Shown: one piece after another, positions 25,789 through 34,454 of the stretch
How positions within the stretch are numbered: the stretch's first letter is position 1
Layout of the letters: each line of letters starts with the position of its first letter
Assembly (NCBI GenBank): GCA_036562495.1
Contig: DATCKA010000139.1
Span: forward strand, 1-64,000
Length of the DNA: 64,000 nucleotides
Reading direction: 5' to 3'
Source of the DNA: Geochorda sp036562495
Lineage (GTDB): Bacteria > Bacillota > Limnochordia > Limnochordales > Geochordaceae
Program-made: the position numbers and the translations under genes
The notes under the pieces: generated by a model
Databases searched by the model: none
What the model was told of the DNA's origin: nothing
What the model saw: the letters and a program-made list of their open reading frames with translations, nothing else

Positions 25789-26058
25789 ATGGCGCTTCAG
25801 CGCGAGGTCAAAGAGAGCCTCATCAGCCAGTTTCGCCGGCACGAGGCCGACACCGGCTCGCCAGAGGTCCAGATTGCGCTCTTGACCCAACGGATCAACG
25901 ATCTGACCGAGCACCTCAAGGTCCACCGCAAGGACTTCCACAGCCGGCGAGGACTTTACAAGCTCATCGGCCAGCGCCGCGGCTTGCTCAACTATCTCGA
26001 ACGCACCGACATCGAGCGGTATCGCGAGGTGGTCGAGCGGCTCGGCTTGCGCCGGTAG
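25789..26058 (+). CDS. rpsO: 30S ribosomal protein S15
   Basis: S15 is a primary binder of the 16S rRNA central domain. The 89-residue sequence contains the standard HEADTGSPEVQIALLTQRIN and KDFHSRRGLYKLIGQRRGLLNYL. AAGGAGGAAA precedes the ATG. The 99-base gap from ribF could hold an S15 autoregulatory leader (for example the CCCGG/CCGGG pairing around 25731-25741), but no clear class is recognisable. It is paired with pnp, as in most bacteria. Confidence 0.98.
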   Translation: MALQREVKESLISQFRRHEADTGSPEVQIALLTQRINDLTEHLKVHRKDFHSRRGLYKLIGQRRGLLNYLERTDIERYREVVERLGLRR

Positions 26059-26085
26059 GGTACACAAGGAGGACGATGCGAGCCG

Positions 26086-28308
26086 ATGTTTGACGTACAC
26101 CGCTACGAGATGGAGCTCGCCGGGCGCAAGCTGGTGCTGGAGACCGGCCGATTCGCCCGCCAGGCAGGGGGCGCGGTGTGGGCCCGCTACGGCGATACCG
26201 TCGTGCTGGTGACCGCCACGATGTCCCGCCAGCCTCGCGAGGGCATCGACTTCTTCCCCCTGTTGGTCGACTTCGAAGAGCGGATGTATGCCGTGGGCAA
26301 GATCCCCGGCGGCTGGGGGCGACGGGAGGGCAAGCCCGGAGAGGCGGCCATCCTGTCCGCCCGCATGGTGGATCGCCCCATCCGGCCCCTCTTCCCGGAG
26401 GGGTTTCGCAACGACGTGCAGGTGGTGGTGACCACCCTCAGCGTCGACCACGACTGCCCTCCTGATGTGCTCGGCATCATCGGGGCCTCCGCCGCCCTCT
26501 CCATCTCCGAGATCCCCTTCCTGGGGCCGGTGGGCGCGGTGCGCATGGGGCTGGTCGACGGCCAGCTCGTGGTCAACCCCACGGCGGAGCAGCAGCGCGT
26601 AAGCCGTCTCAACCTGGTGGTGGCCGGCACCCGCGACGCCATCATGATGGTCGAGGCGGGCGCCGACGAGGTGCCCGAGGAGCAGATCCTCGACGCGATC
26701 ATGCGGGGCCACGAGGAGATCAAACGCATCGTGGCCCTCATCGATCAGATGCGGGCCGAGGTGGGCAAGCCCAAGGTCGAGGTGCCCCTCTTCACGCCCG
26801 ACCCCGCCGTCAAGGAGTGGGTCGAGCGGGTGGGGCGCCCGCTGTTGGCCGCCGCCGTCAAAAACCCCGACAAGCTCGCCCGCGAGGAGGCCGTGGAGAA
26901 GGCCCGGCAGGAGATCGTGGAGCGGTTCGTGGCCGAGCATGGCGGGGAGGAGCAGGCGGCACCCCTGCTCAAGGACGTCGAGACCATCCTGGACAAGCTC
27001 CTCAAGGATGAGGTCCGCCGCATGATCGTCGAGGACGGCGAGCGCCCCGACGGGCGGGCCTACGATGAGATCCGCCCCATCTACTGCGAGGTGGGGCTCC
27101 TGCCCCGGGTGCACGGCTCCGGCCTCTTCGTCCGGGGCCAGACCCAGGTGCTCACCTCCTGCACCTTGGGGCTCAAGTCCGACGAGCAGCTCCTCGACGA
27201 CCTGCGCGAAGAGGATCGCAAGCGCTACATCCACCACTACAACTTCCCGCCCTATAGCGTGGGCGAGGTGCGGCCCATGCGCGCCCCCGGCCGGCGAGAG
27301 ATCGGCCACGGTGCGCTGGCCGAGCGGGCCCTGTTGCCCGTCATCCCGCCCGAGAGCGAGTTTCCTTACACCATCCGGCTCGTCTCCGAGGTGCTGGAGT
27401 CCAACGGCTCGACGTCGCAGGCCAGCGTCTGCGGCAGCACCCTGGCGCTCATGGACGCCGGCGTGCCCATCCGCAAGCCGGTGGCCGGCGTGGCCATGGG
27501 CCTGGTCAAGTGGCAGGACCGCTTCGTCGTGCTGACGGACATCCAGGGCATCGAGGACGCGCTGGGCGACATGGATTTCAAGGTGGCCGGCACCGCTGAC
27601 GGCGTCACCGCCATCCAGATGGACATCAAGGTGCACGGCATCACCCGCGAGATCCTCGCCAAGGCCCTGGAGCAGGCCAGGGCGGGCCGCCTCTTCATCC
27701 TCCAGAAGATGCTGGAGGTCATCCCCAAGCCGCGGCCGGAGCTGTCGCCGAGGGCACCGCGCATCATCACCCTGGAGATCCCCGTCGACAAGATCCGCGA
27801 CGTCATCGGCCCGGGCGGCAAGATGATCCGGAAGATCATCGAGGAGACCGGCGTAGAGATCGACGTGGAGGATGACGGGCGGGTCTACATCGCCTCCACC
27901 GACGAGGCGAGCGGCAAGAAGGCGGCCGAGATCATCCAGAATCTCGTCCGCGACGTGGAGGTCGGCGCCGTCTACCTGGGCAAGGTGAAGCGCACGACCA
28001 GCTTCGGTGCCTTCGTCGAGATCCTGCCGGGCAAGGAAGGGCTCGTGCACATCTCGGAGCTCGCGCCGGAGCGGGTCGGCCGCGTCGAGGACGTGGTGAA
28101 GATCGGCGACGAGGTGCTGGTCAAGGTCACCGAGATCGACCGACTCGGGCGCATCAACCTCTCGCGCAAGGAGGCGCTCCCCGCCTCCCAGCGACAGACC
28201 GACGGGCAGACGACCGCACCGCGAGTCGGCGGCGAGGATCGTCGCCGGCGAGACGGCCGAGGGGAGCCACGGCGCCCGGGCGGCCTGGGGCGCCGGCCGG
28301 GGCGCTGA
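26086..28308 (+). CDS. pnp: Polynucleotide phosphorylase
   Basis: A 3'-5' phosphorolytic exoribonuclease of mRNA turnover. The two RNase PH domains are visible (about 1-220 and 320-540; VRGQTQVLTSCTLG is in the second), then a KH domain (IRDVIGPGGKMIRKIIEETG, about 570-620) and an S1 domain (about 625-695). The length of 740 residues is slightly longer than the 700 of most, because of a basic tail rich in Arg and Gly after residue 700. The ATG is 28 bases after rpsO, with AAGGAGGACGATG upstream. Confidence 0.98.
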   Translation: MFDVHRYEMELAGRKLVLETGRFARQAGGAVWARYGDTVVLVTATMSRQPREGIDFFPLLVDFEERMYAVGKIPGGWGRREGKPGEAAILSARMVDRPIRPLFPEGFRNDVQVVVTTLSVDHDCPPDVLGIIGASAALSISEIPFLGPVGAVRMGLVDGQLVVNPTAEQQRVSRLNLVVAGTRDAIMMVEAGADEVPEEQILDAIMRGHEEIKRIVALIDQMRAEVGKPKVEVPLFTPDPAVKEWVERVGRPLLAAAVKNPDKLAREEAVEKARQEIVERFVAEHGGEEQAAPLLKDVETILDKLLKDEVRRMIVEDGERPDGRAYDEIRPIYCEVGLLPRVHGSGLFVRGQTQVLTSCTLGLKSDEQLLDDLREEDRKRYIHHYNFPPYSVGEVRPMRAPGRREIGHGALAERALLPVIPPESEFPYTIRLVSEVLESNGSTSQASVCGSTLALMDAGVPIRKPVAGVAMGLVKWQDRFVVLTDIQGIEDALGDMDFKVAGTADGVTAIQMDIKVHGITREILAKALEQARAGRLFILQKMLEVIPKPRPELSPRAPRIITLEIPVDKIRDVIGPGGKMIRKIIEETGVEIDVEDDGRVYIASTDEASGKKAAEIIQNLVRDVEVGAVYLGKVKRTTSFGAFVEILPGKEGLVHISELAPERVGRVEDVVKIGDEVLVKVTEIDRLGRINLSRKEALPASQRQTDGQTTAPRVGGEDRRRRDGRGEPRRPGGLGRRPGR

Positions 28309-28339
28309 GGCGAGCCGGCCAAGACCCGCCCGGGAGCCG

Positions 28340-29497
28340 GTGATCGAGCTTAGGGCAGGCGTCATCCGTGAAGTGAGGGAGAGGGGCCCCCGCCGCATCC
28401 GGCTGCTGGTGGAGGTGGGGGCCTCCCATGACCCGGCGCACGTCCGGGAGGCCTGGGCCTTCGCCGACCTGGGGCCCCGGAGTTGGCGGCCGGGGCAGCG
28501 TGTGCTGTGCAACACCACGGCGGTCTCGCTGGGGCTCGGTACGGGAGGCCGCCACCTGGTGGTGGCGCCCCTCGAGCCGGGGCTCGACGCGCAAGGCCGG
28601 GTGACGGGCCCGGTCGACCGCCGCCAGGGCCACATCGTCAAGCTGCGCTACACCCCCCTGCAGCTCGCCGTCATGGCCGCCGAGGAGCCGGCGGCGCCCT
28701 ATCATCGCGTGTTGCGCCAGGCCCTCGACCTCCGAGGGCTGCCCGTGGCCGTCCTGTCCCTGCACAGCATGCTGGCGCCTCTCGTCGCAGGGCTCCGCTG
28801 GGCCCAGGGGGGCTGTGCCCGGCTCCGGGTGGCCTACGTCATGACCGACTCGGCGGCCCTGCCGGCCTGTATCAGCGACCAGCTGGAGGCGCTGCGCCGC
28901 GGGCGATGGGTCGACCTGGTGGTCTGCTCGGGCCAGGCCTTCGGTGGCGACCTGGAGGCGGTCCATCCAGCCTCGGCGCTGGCGGTGGCCCAGCGGGCCG
29001 GAGCCGATGTGGCCATCGTAGGGCCAGGACCGGGGGTCGTCGGGACCGGCACGGCCCTCGGCACCACGTGTCTGGAGGTGGCGTCGCTGGCCGACCTGGT
29101 GGGCGCGCTCGGAGGAAGGGCGGTCGTGGTGCCGCGCCTGTCCATCGCGGACCGGCGTAGCCGCCACCGGGGCCTGAGCCACCACGATCAGACGGCGCTG
29201 GGGCGCCTCACGGCGCGCCGCTCCCTGGTCGTCCTGCCGGCCTCGCTCCCCCGGGCATGGCGCAGGCAGATCCTGGGCCAGGCCAGCCGCAGCGGCATCC
29301 TCGATCGCCACCGCGTCGTCGAGGTGGCACCGGCGCCCGCCGATAGGGCGCTGGCCACGTTGCCGTTGCCACCGGAGAGCATGGGACGGCGCTACCAAGA
29401 CGATCCACCCCTCTTCGACACCTGCCTGGCGGCGGGGCGGCTGTTGGCGTCGATGGCGAGCGAGCGACCCAGGTGCTGGGAGGGGGAGCGCCGATGA
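28340..29497 (+). CDS. DUF3866 family protein, function unknown
   Basis: A 385-residue soluble protein that matches the DUF3866 pattern by eye: WRPGQRVLCNTTAVSLGLG followed by GTGGRHLVVA near residue 55-75, a conserved run KLRYTPLQLAVMAAEE, and a C-terminal section with RRYQDDPPLFDTCLAAG. It contains many small and hydrophobic residues but no clear membrane helix. The family occurs in Firmicutes and Actinobacteria, often near spoIIM or xerD, but no role is known. The GTG start follows pnp by 31 bases. The stop overlaps the spoIIM start as ATGA, so the two are probably translated together. Confidence 0.85.
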   Translation: MIELRAGVIREVRERGPRRIRLLVEVGASHDPAHVREAWAFADLGPRSWRPGQRVLCNTTAVSLGLGTGGRHLVVAPLEPGLDAQGRVTGPVDRRQGHIVKLRYTPLQLAVMAAEEPAAPYHRVLRQALDLRGLPVAVLSLHSMLAPLVAGLRWAQGGCARLRVAYVMTDSAALPACISDQLEALRRGRWVDLVVCSGQAFGGDLEAVHPASALAVAQRAGADVAIVGPGPGVVGTGTALGTTCLEVASLADLVGALGGRAVVVPRLSIADRRSRHRGLSHHDQTALGRLTARRSLVVLPASLPRAWRRQILGQASRSGILDRHRVVEVAPAPADRALATLPLPPESMGRRYQDDPPLFDTCLAAGRLLASMASERPRCWEGERR

Positions 29498-30117
29498 GGT
29501 GGGGGGTCGCGGTCGCCTGGCACCAGGAGATCGGACTGGCCCATCGGCTCGTGAGCTGGGCGCCCGCGGCGGTAGCGGCCTTTGCCTGGGGGGTCGGCCT
29601 GCGAGCCGGGCTGGTGGCGCCCTTGCCCCTGCCGGTCCCGCCCTCGTACGCGGGATGGGTCTGGCCGGAGGGGGCCACCCCGGCAGAGGCCCTGCCGGCG
29701 CTGCTGGGCCGGTACCTCCTATTGGGAGCAGGCGGGATCTGGGTGCTGGGGTTGACCGGCGTGGGAGCCCCCCTCGGCCTCGCGGCCGTGGCCCTGCGGG
29801 CTTACGTCGGCGGGTTGCTCCTCACCTCCGCGTTGGCACGCTGGGGCTGGGCCGGCGCGGGCACGGCGGTCGTGGCGCTGGCGCCGGCGCAACTGATAGC
29901 CATATGGGCGGCGGTCCAGGCCTCTCGGGGAGCGCTCAGGTGGAGCCTGGCCCTGTCGCGGGCCATGGTGACCCGCGCGCCCGCCTGGCTCGGCGAGGAC
30001 TTCACCCGGTACGCTTACAGCGGGGCCGTGTCGGTGGCGCTGGCCGCCGTGGCCGCCGCGGTGGAGATGGTCGGCTGGGCCGCGGCCAGGGGGCTGGGAC
30101 TGTTGCTGGTCGGGTGA
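29494..30117 (+). CDS. spoIIM: Stage II sporulation protein M
   Basis: SpoIIM is part of the SpoIID-IIM-IIP complex that remodels septal peptidoglycan and drives engulfment of the forespore. The 207-residue protein has about five hydrophobic segments. The central region (LGLTGVGAPLGLAAVALRAY, then LALAPAQLIAIWAAVQAS after a glycine-rich stretch) follows the family pattern of conserved Gly, Pro and Pro-Gln-Leu-like positions. The length is close to that of the Bacillus subtilis protein. The neighbours (deoB, dacF, spoIIA) reproduce the Bacillus order, supporting the call. The sequence is quite diverged. Confidence 0.85.
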   Translation: MRWGVAVAWHQEIGLAHRLVSWAPAAVAAFAWGVGLRAGLVAPLPLPVPPSYAGWVWPEGATPAEALPALLGRYLLLGAGGIWVLGLTGVGAPLGLAAVALRAYVGGLLLTSALARWGWAGAGTAVVALAPAQLIAIWAAVQASRGALRWSLALSRAMVTRAPAWLGEDFTRYAYSGAVSVALAAVAAAVEMVGWAAARGLGLLLVG

Positions 30118-30149
30118 GCCTCCACAGGGCGAAGGGATGGGGAAGTTTC

Positions 30150-31346
30150 ATGGCAACGCACGCACCGATCGACCGGGTCTGCTTGATCGTCCTCGACAGC
30201 GTCGGCATCGGCGAACTGCCCGACGCCGCCCAATTCGGCGACGAGGGCAGCCATACTCTGCGCCACGCCGCCGAGTCGGTGGGGGGGCTCTCGGTACCGC
30301 ACCTGGAGCGCCTGGGGCTCGGCTGCATCGAGCCCATCCCGGGCGTCGGATGCCCCCAGCAGCCGCAGGCCGCGTACGGCAAGATGGCCGAGCTGGCCGC
30401 GGGCAAGGACACGACCACGGGGCACTGGGAGCTGGCCGGCGTCGTGCTGGACAAGCCCTTCCCGGTCTACCCCGACGGCTTCCCACCGGAGGTGATCGAG
30501 CCCTTCGAGGCGGCCATCGGCCGCAAGGTGCTGGGCAACAAGCCCGCCTCCGGCACGGTGATCATCGAGGAGTTGGGCCCCGAACACCTGCGCACCGGCC
30601 GGCCCATCGTCTACACCTCGGCGGACAGCGTCTTCCAGATCGCGGCGCACGAGTCCGTCATCCCCGTGGAGGAGCTCTACCGCATGTGCGAGACGGCTCG
30701 CCGCATCCTGACGGGTCCTCACGCCGTTGGGCGGGTGATCGCGCGCCCCTTCGAAGGTGAGCCCGGCTCGTTCAGGCGCACGCCCCGCCGCCGTGACTTC
30801 AGCCTCGCACCCCCCCGGCCGACCCTGCTGGACCGGCTCGTCGAAGCCGGGTTGTCGGTCTGGGCGGTGGGCAAGGTGGAGGACATCTTCGCCGGGCGCG
30901 GCATCACCGAGGCCGTGCACACCCGCGACAACGACGAGGGGGTCGCCGCTACCCTGGACCTGCTCCGGCGCACTCGCCAGCAGCGGGGGCTGATCTTCAC
31001 CAACCTCGTCGACTTCGACATGCTGTGGGGTCATCGAAACGACCCCGTCGCCTACGCCCGGGGCCTGGAGGCCTTCGACCGGCAGCTGCCGGCCTTGCTG
31101 GCCGAGCTGGGCGAGCGGGACGTGCTCATCCTGACGGCCGATCACGGCAACGACCCGGTCACGCCCAGCACCGATCACTCGCGCGAGTACGTGCCGCTGC
31201 TGGTGACGGGCCCTGCCATCCGGCCCGGCGTCGCCCTGGGGGTGCGCCGCACCTTCGCCGACGTCGCCGCCACCATCGCGGAGATGCTGGGGGTCCCGGC
31301 GCGCTTCGACGCGGGGGAGAGCTTCGCCGCCCGGATCCTGGCCTGA
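30150..31346 (+). CDS. deoB: Phosphopentomutase
   Basis: Interconverts (deoxy)ribose 1-phosphate and 5-phosphate in nucleoside salvage. It is an alkaline-phosphatase-superfamily enzyme that uses manganese. The metal-binding motif VLDSVGIGE lies near the N-terminus, the phospho-acceptor threonine lies in GKDTTTGHWE, and the C-terminal metal motif is TADHGNDPVTPSTDHSRE. The length of 398 residues is normal. In Bacillus subtilis deoB is followed by pupG and dacF; here the nucleoside phosphorylase gene is missing. ATG 30150 is preceded by GGGATGGGGAAG. Confidence 0.96.
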   Translation: MATHAPIDRVCLIVLDSVGIGELPDAAQFGDEGSHTLRHAAESVGGLSVPHLERLGLGCIEPIPGVGCPQQPQAAYGKMAELAAGKDTTTGHWELAGVVLDKPFPVYPDGFPPEVIEPFEAAIGRKVLGNKPASGTVIIEELGPEHLRTGRPIVYTSADSVFQIAAHESVIPVEELYRMCETARRILTGPHAVGRVIARPFEGEPGSFRRTPRRRDFSLAPPRPTLLDRLVEAGLSVWAVGKVEDIFAGRGITEAVHTRDNDEGVAATLDLLRRTRQQRGLIFTNLVDFDMLWGHRNDPVAYARGLEAFDRQLPALLAELGERDVLILTADHGNDPVTPSTDHSREYVPLLVTGPAIRPGVALGVRRTFADVAATIAEMLGVPARFDAGESFAARILA

Positions 31347-31428
31347 CCGGCAGGCTCGTCATGCCCGGGCCCCCCGCCGCATACGGATAGGCCGCACGAC
31401 GCGAGGCCTGTGCGGGAGGTGGGCGAGG

Positions 31429-32694
31429 GTGGTCCGGCGGCTGGCCACTCTCCTGGCGGTGTCGACGGCGGCCGTGGCGGTCTGGATCGCTGCGCGGATG
31501 GTCTGGCCGGCCGGGCCGCCCTCTTCCTACCCGGTGTTGGCGCCCTCGGCAGCCCCCGAGCTGCGCCTCGCCTCCAAGGCGGCGGTGCTGATGGACGCCG
31601 CCACGGGGCAGGTGCTCTACGCCCACAATCCCGACCAGCCGCTGCCGCCGGCCAGCGTTACCAAGATCATGACCCTCATGCTGGCGCTGGAGGCCGTGCA
31701 CGAGGGTCGCATCAGCATGGCCGACGAGATCGTGGCATCGGACCGGGCGGCCTCCATGGGGGGCAGCCAGGTGTGGCTGGAGCCCGGCGAGCGGATGACG
31801 CTGCGGGAACTGCTCTACGCCATCGCCGTCGGCTCCGCCAACGACGCCTCGGTGGCCGTGGCCGAGGCCCTGGCCGGTTCGGAGGAGGCCTTCGCCGACA
31901 TGATGAACCGGCGGGCTCAGGCTCTCGGCATGAAAAACACCCGATTCGCCAACGCCTCGGGCCTGCCTCCCCAGGAGACCGGCCACCAGGGCCCTCACGT
32001 CGCCAGCGCCCTCGACCTGGCCATCCTCTCCCGTCAGGCCGTGCGCACCCCGGGCCTGCTGGAGCTGGTCTCCACCTGGGAGTACACCATGCGCCAGGAC
32101 GGCATCCAGAGGCCCGTGCTCTACAACTTCAACCACCTGCTGCGGCGCTACCCGGGCGTCGATGGCCTCAAGACCGGCATGACCAGCGAAGCGGGCTACT
32201 GCATCGCCGCGACGTCGGTGCGCGACAACCTGCGCCTCATCGCCGTCACCCTGGGCGCTCCCACCGCCCAGGCCCGGGAGAACGACGTGCGCACCCTCTT
32301 CGAGTGGGGCTTCCGTCGCTACGAGGCGCGACGCCTGGCGTCCGCCGGCGACACGGTGGGGGTCGTGGAGGTGGCTCGGGGGGAGCCGGCCTACGTGCCC
32401 CTGGTGCTGGCCAGCGACGCCTTCTTGACGGTGGAGCGGGGCACCCGGGTCGAGGTGGTCCAGCGGGCCGAGCTGCCGGCTCGCCTGGCGGCCCCGCTGG
32501 CCGCGGACGCGGAGGTGGGGCGTGTGCGCCTGCTGGAGGCCGGCACCGACCGGGTCCTGGCCGAGGTGCCGGTCAAGGTGGCCCAAACGGTCGGGGTCGC
32601 CCCCTGGCGGGCCCTGGTGAGCCGCCAGCTCCGAGCGTTCATGCAAGTCTGGCTTCCTGTCGAGAGGAAGCTCGTGACCCCCGAGGCGAACTAA
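31429..32694 (+). CDS. dacF: D-alanyl-D-alanine carboxypeptidase DacF
   Basis: A penicillin-binding protein of the PBP5/DacF class, which trims stem peptides; DacF acts in spore cortex formation. A signal-type hydrophobic segment is at 3-25. The catalytic SVTK is at residues 76-79, the SAN motif lies in GSANDASVAVAEA, and the KTG motif is in GVDGLKTGMTSEAG. The C-terminal domain has an end compatible with an amphipathic membrane anchor (ALVSRQLRAFMQVWLPVERK). The length of 421 residues is standard. It lies before spoIIAA, as in Bacillus. Confidence 0.95.
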   Translation: MVRRLATLLAVSTAAVAVWIAARMVWPAGPPSSYPVLAPSAAPELRLASKAAVLMDAATGQVLYAHNPDQPLPPASVTKIMTLMLALEAVHEGRISMADEIVASDRAASMGGSQVWLEPGERMTLRELLYAIAVGSANDASVAVAEALAGSEEAFADMMNRRAQALGMKNTRFANASGLPPQETGHQGPHVASALDLAILSRQAVRTPGLLELVSTWEYTMRQDGIQRPVLYNFNHLLRRYPGVDGLKTGMTSEAGYCIAATSVRDNLRLIAVTLGAPTAQARENDVRTLFEWGFRRYEARRLASAGDTVGVVEVARGEPAYVPLVLASDAFLTVERGTRVEVVQRAELPARLAAPLAADAEVGRVRLLEAGTDRVLAEVPVKVAQTVGVAPWRALVSRQLRAFMQVWLPVERKLVTPEAN

Positions 32695-32732
32695 GGGGGC
32701 ATCGAGACGTCTCAGGAGGTCATGCGGCTTCG

Positions 32733-33131
32733 TTGGCAGTTCGCGTTGAAGTCGTGCGCCAGGGTCCGGTGCTCGTGGCGCGAGTCGAGGGGGAGCTGGA
32801 CCTGGCCTCGGCGGCCCAGTTGCGCAACCCCGTCGAGGAGGCCTGGAACGCCGGGTCGGACCTGCGCCACATCGTACTCAACCTGAAGGGCCTGTCGTTT
32901 CTCGACAGCACGGGGATCGCGGTGATCCTGGGGCGCTACCGGGCCGCGCTGGCCCGGGGTGGCCGCCTGGTGGTGGTCGACGCCAACGCCCGGGTCCGGC
33001 GGATGCTGGAGATCAGCGGCGCCCTGCGACTGGTGGAGCTGGCCGACAGTGAGGCCGAGGCGCTGGCGCGTCTTGCGCCGCGCAAGCAAGGCCGCGGCCG
33101 CCGACGAAGGAGGCGGCAGCACCCGACATGA
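32733..33131 (+). CDS. spoIIAA: Anti-sigma F factor antagonist SpoIIAA
   Basis: A STAS-domain protein that, when unphosphorylated, binds SpoIIAB and frees sigma F in the forespore. The start at TTG 32733, with AGGAGGT 12 bases upstream, puts the phosphorylated serine at residue 59 (LDSTGIAVILGRY), which matches Ser58 of the Bacillus protein. The length of 132 residues exceeds the usual 117 because of a basic tail (RKQGRGRRRRRRQ). The stop overlaps the spoIIAB start as ATGA. Confidence 0.93.
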   Translation: MAVRVEVVRQGPVLVARVEGELDLASAAQLRNPVEEAWNAGSDLRHIVLNLKGLSFLDSTGIAVILGRYRAALARGGRLVVVDANARVRRMLEISGALRLVELADSEAEALARLAPRKQGRGRRRRRRQHPT

Positions 33132-33625
33132 ACGGGCAACCGTGGGACATGCCCCGACGACTCGGGACCGGCTGGGGAGAGGCTCCCGACAGCTTCCTCT
33201 TGCGGGTCCCGGCCGACGCCGCCAATCTGGCCTTCGCCCGGGCGGTGGTGGCAGCCTTCGCGGCGCGCCTGCCCTTCACCGTCGAGGAGATCGAGGATCT
33301 CAAGCTGGCCGTCTCCGAGATCGTGGCCAACTGCATCGTCCACGCCTATCCCGCCGGCCAGCCGGGACCCGTCTGGGTGGCGGCGCGGGTGGTGGAGGGC
33401 GCGCTCGAGGTCATGGTCGAGGATCGCGGCCGCGGCATCGCCGACGTGGACAAGGCCCGGGAGGCCGGGTACTCGACGGTGGGCGGCGAGCATCTGGGCA
33501 TCGGCTTCTCCGTCGCCGAGACCTACGTGGACGAGCTGTCGGTGGAGTCCGCCCCGGGGGAGGGGACCTGTGTGCGCATGCTCAAGCGGCCGGCCAGCCA
33601 GGCCGCCGGCCCCCTCGCCCGATAG
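33128..33625 (+). CDS. spoIIAB: Anti-sigma F factor / serine kinase SpoIIAB
   Basis: A GHKL-fold kinase that phosphorylates SpoIIAA and holds sigma F inactive. The ATP-binding features are visible: an N-box AVSEIVANCIVHAY, EDRGRGIADVDKAREAG, and GFSVAETYVDELSVES followed by GTCVRMLKR. The length of 165 residues is slightly longer than the Bacillus 146, with extra residues at both ends. ATG 33128 overlaps spoIIAA; the 3' end overlaps the sigF gene by 56 bases. Confidence 0.95.
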   Translation: MNGQPWDMPRRLGTGWGEAPDSFLLRVPADAANLAFARAVVAAFAARLPFTVEEIEDLKLAVSEIVANCIVHAYPAGQPGPVWVAARVVEGALEVMVEDRGRGIADVDKAREAGYSTVGGEHLGIGFSVAETYVDELSVESAPGEGTCVRMLKRPASQAAGPLAR

Positions 33626-34313
33626 GGCCGTCCGACCCGAGGCCCACGAGGGGCTGGCGGTGGCGGTCGCCCGCCGCTTCCGTTGGTCCACGGTGCCCTT
33701 CGAGGATCTCCTGCAGGCGGCGCGGCTGGGGCTGGTGCAGGCGGCTGCCCGCTTCGATCCCGAGTTGGGCATCTCCTTCGCCACGTACGCCGTGCCCATC
33801 ATGCTGGGCGAGGTGCGCCGGCTGGTCGAACGGGGCCGACCCGTCAGCGGGGCTCGCACGGCCCGTGCTCTGGTGGAGCGGGCGGAGGCGGTCCGGCAGC
33901 GCCTGGAGAGCCAGATGTCCCGCGAGGCGACCCTGGCCGAGGTCGCAGAGGCTGTCGGGGTCGATCCTGCGGAGCTGGCCGCGGCCATCGGGGCGCTGAG
34001 TCAACCGCTGCCCCTGGAGCCCGGCCCCATGCCGGCCGGAGCCGGAGGGGAGCCGGGCGAGCCTCCATCGCCCGACGCCTGGATCGAACGACTGGCCGTG
34101 CGCCAGGCACTGGTCGGTCTGCCATCCGACCTGCGAGAGATCGTCTACCTGCGCTACTTTCGCGGCTTGAGCCAGTCCGAAGTGGCCCGGATCCTCGGCA
34201 TCTCGCAGCCCGTGGTCTCCCGGCGCGAGCGCGCGGCGCTGGCCCTTCTCCGGCACCGACTGGAGTGGCATCCAGGAGGAGGAGCCCCGTGGCGTCAGTT
34301 GCCTGAAGGGTAG
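33570..34313 (+). CDS. sigF: Forespore sigma factor SigF (SpoIIAC)
   Basis: The first compartment-specific sigma factor of the forespore. Region 2 reads FEDLLQAARLGLVQAAARFDPE and GISFATYAVPIMLGEVRRLVERGRP in two adjacent segments; region 4 contains LREIVYLRYFRGLSQSEVARIL and ISQPVVSRRERAAL. The 247-residue version from GTG 33570 has GGGGGAGGGG 4 bases upstream, inside spoIIAB. The first 30 residues lack the usual conserved region 1.2/2.1 helix sequence (residues such as N and LV are altered), so the N-terminus is divergent and the start is not certain. The order spoIIAA-AB-AC is standard. Confidence 0.9.
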   Translation: MCACSSGRPARPPAPSPDRAVRPEAHEGLAVAVARRFRWSTVPFEDLLQAARLGLVQAAARFDPELGISFATYAVPIMLGEVRRLVERGRPVSGARTARALVERAEAVRQRLESQMSREATLAEVAEAVGVDPAELAAAIGALSQPLPLEPGPMPAGAGGEPGEPPSPDAWIERLAVRQALVGLPSDLREIVYLRYFRGLSQSEVARILGISQPVVSRRERAALALLRHRLEWHPGGGAPWRQLPEG

Positions 34314-34454
34314 GTCCGCGCGGCTTCGAATAGGCCAGGTGATGGCGGACGCCGGCCAAACACGTCCCCTCGTCACGTCGTGAAGGTACAAGCATTGGTC
34401 GTCACAGCGACGAGTCCAACACGGGCATAGCCCTTCAGGCAGAGGAGTGCTCAG

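Noticed and set aside
24403..28641. A minus-strand open frame of 1412 codons opposite truB, ribF, rpsO and pnp
   Set aside because: High GC content keeps the antisense frame open. The translation is rich in His, Gln, Asp and Leu, with no family motif, and the + strand holds well-known genes over the whole span.
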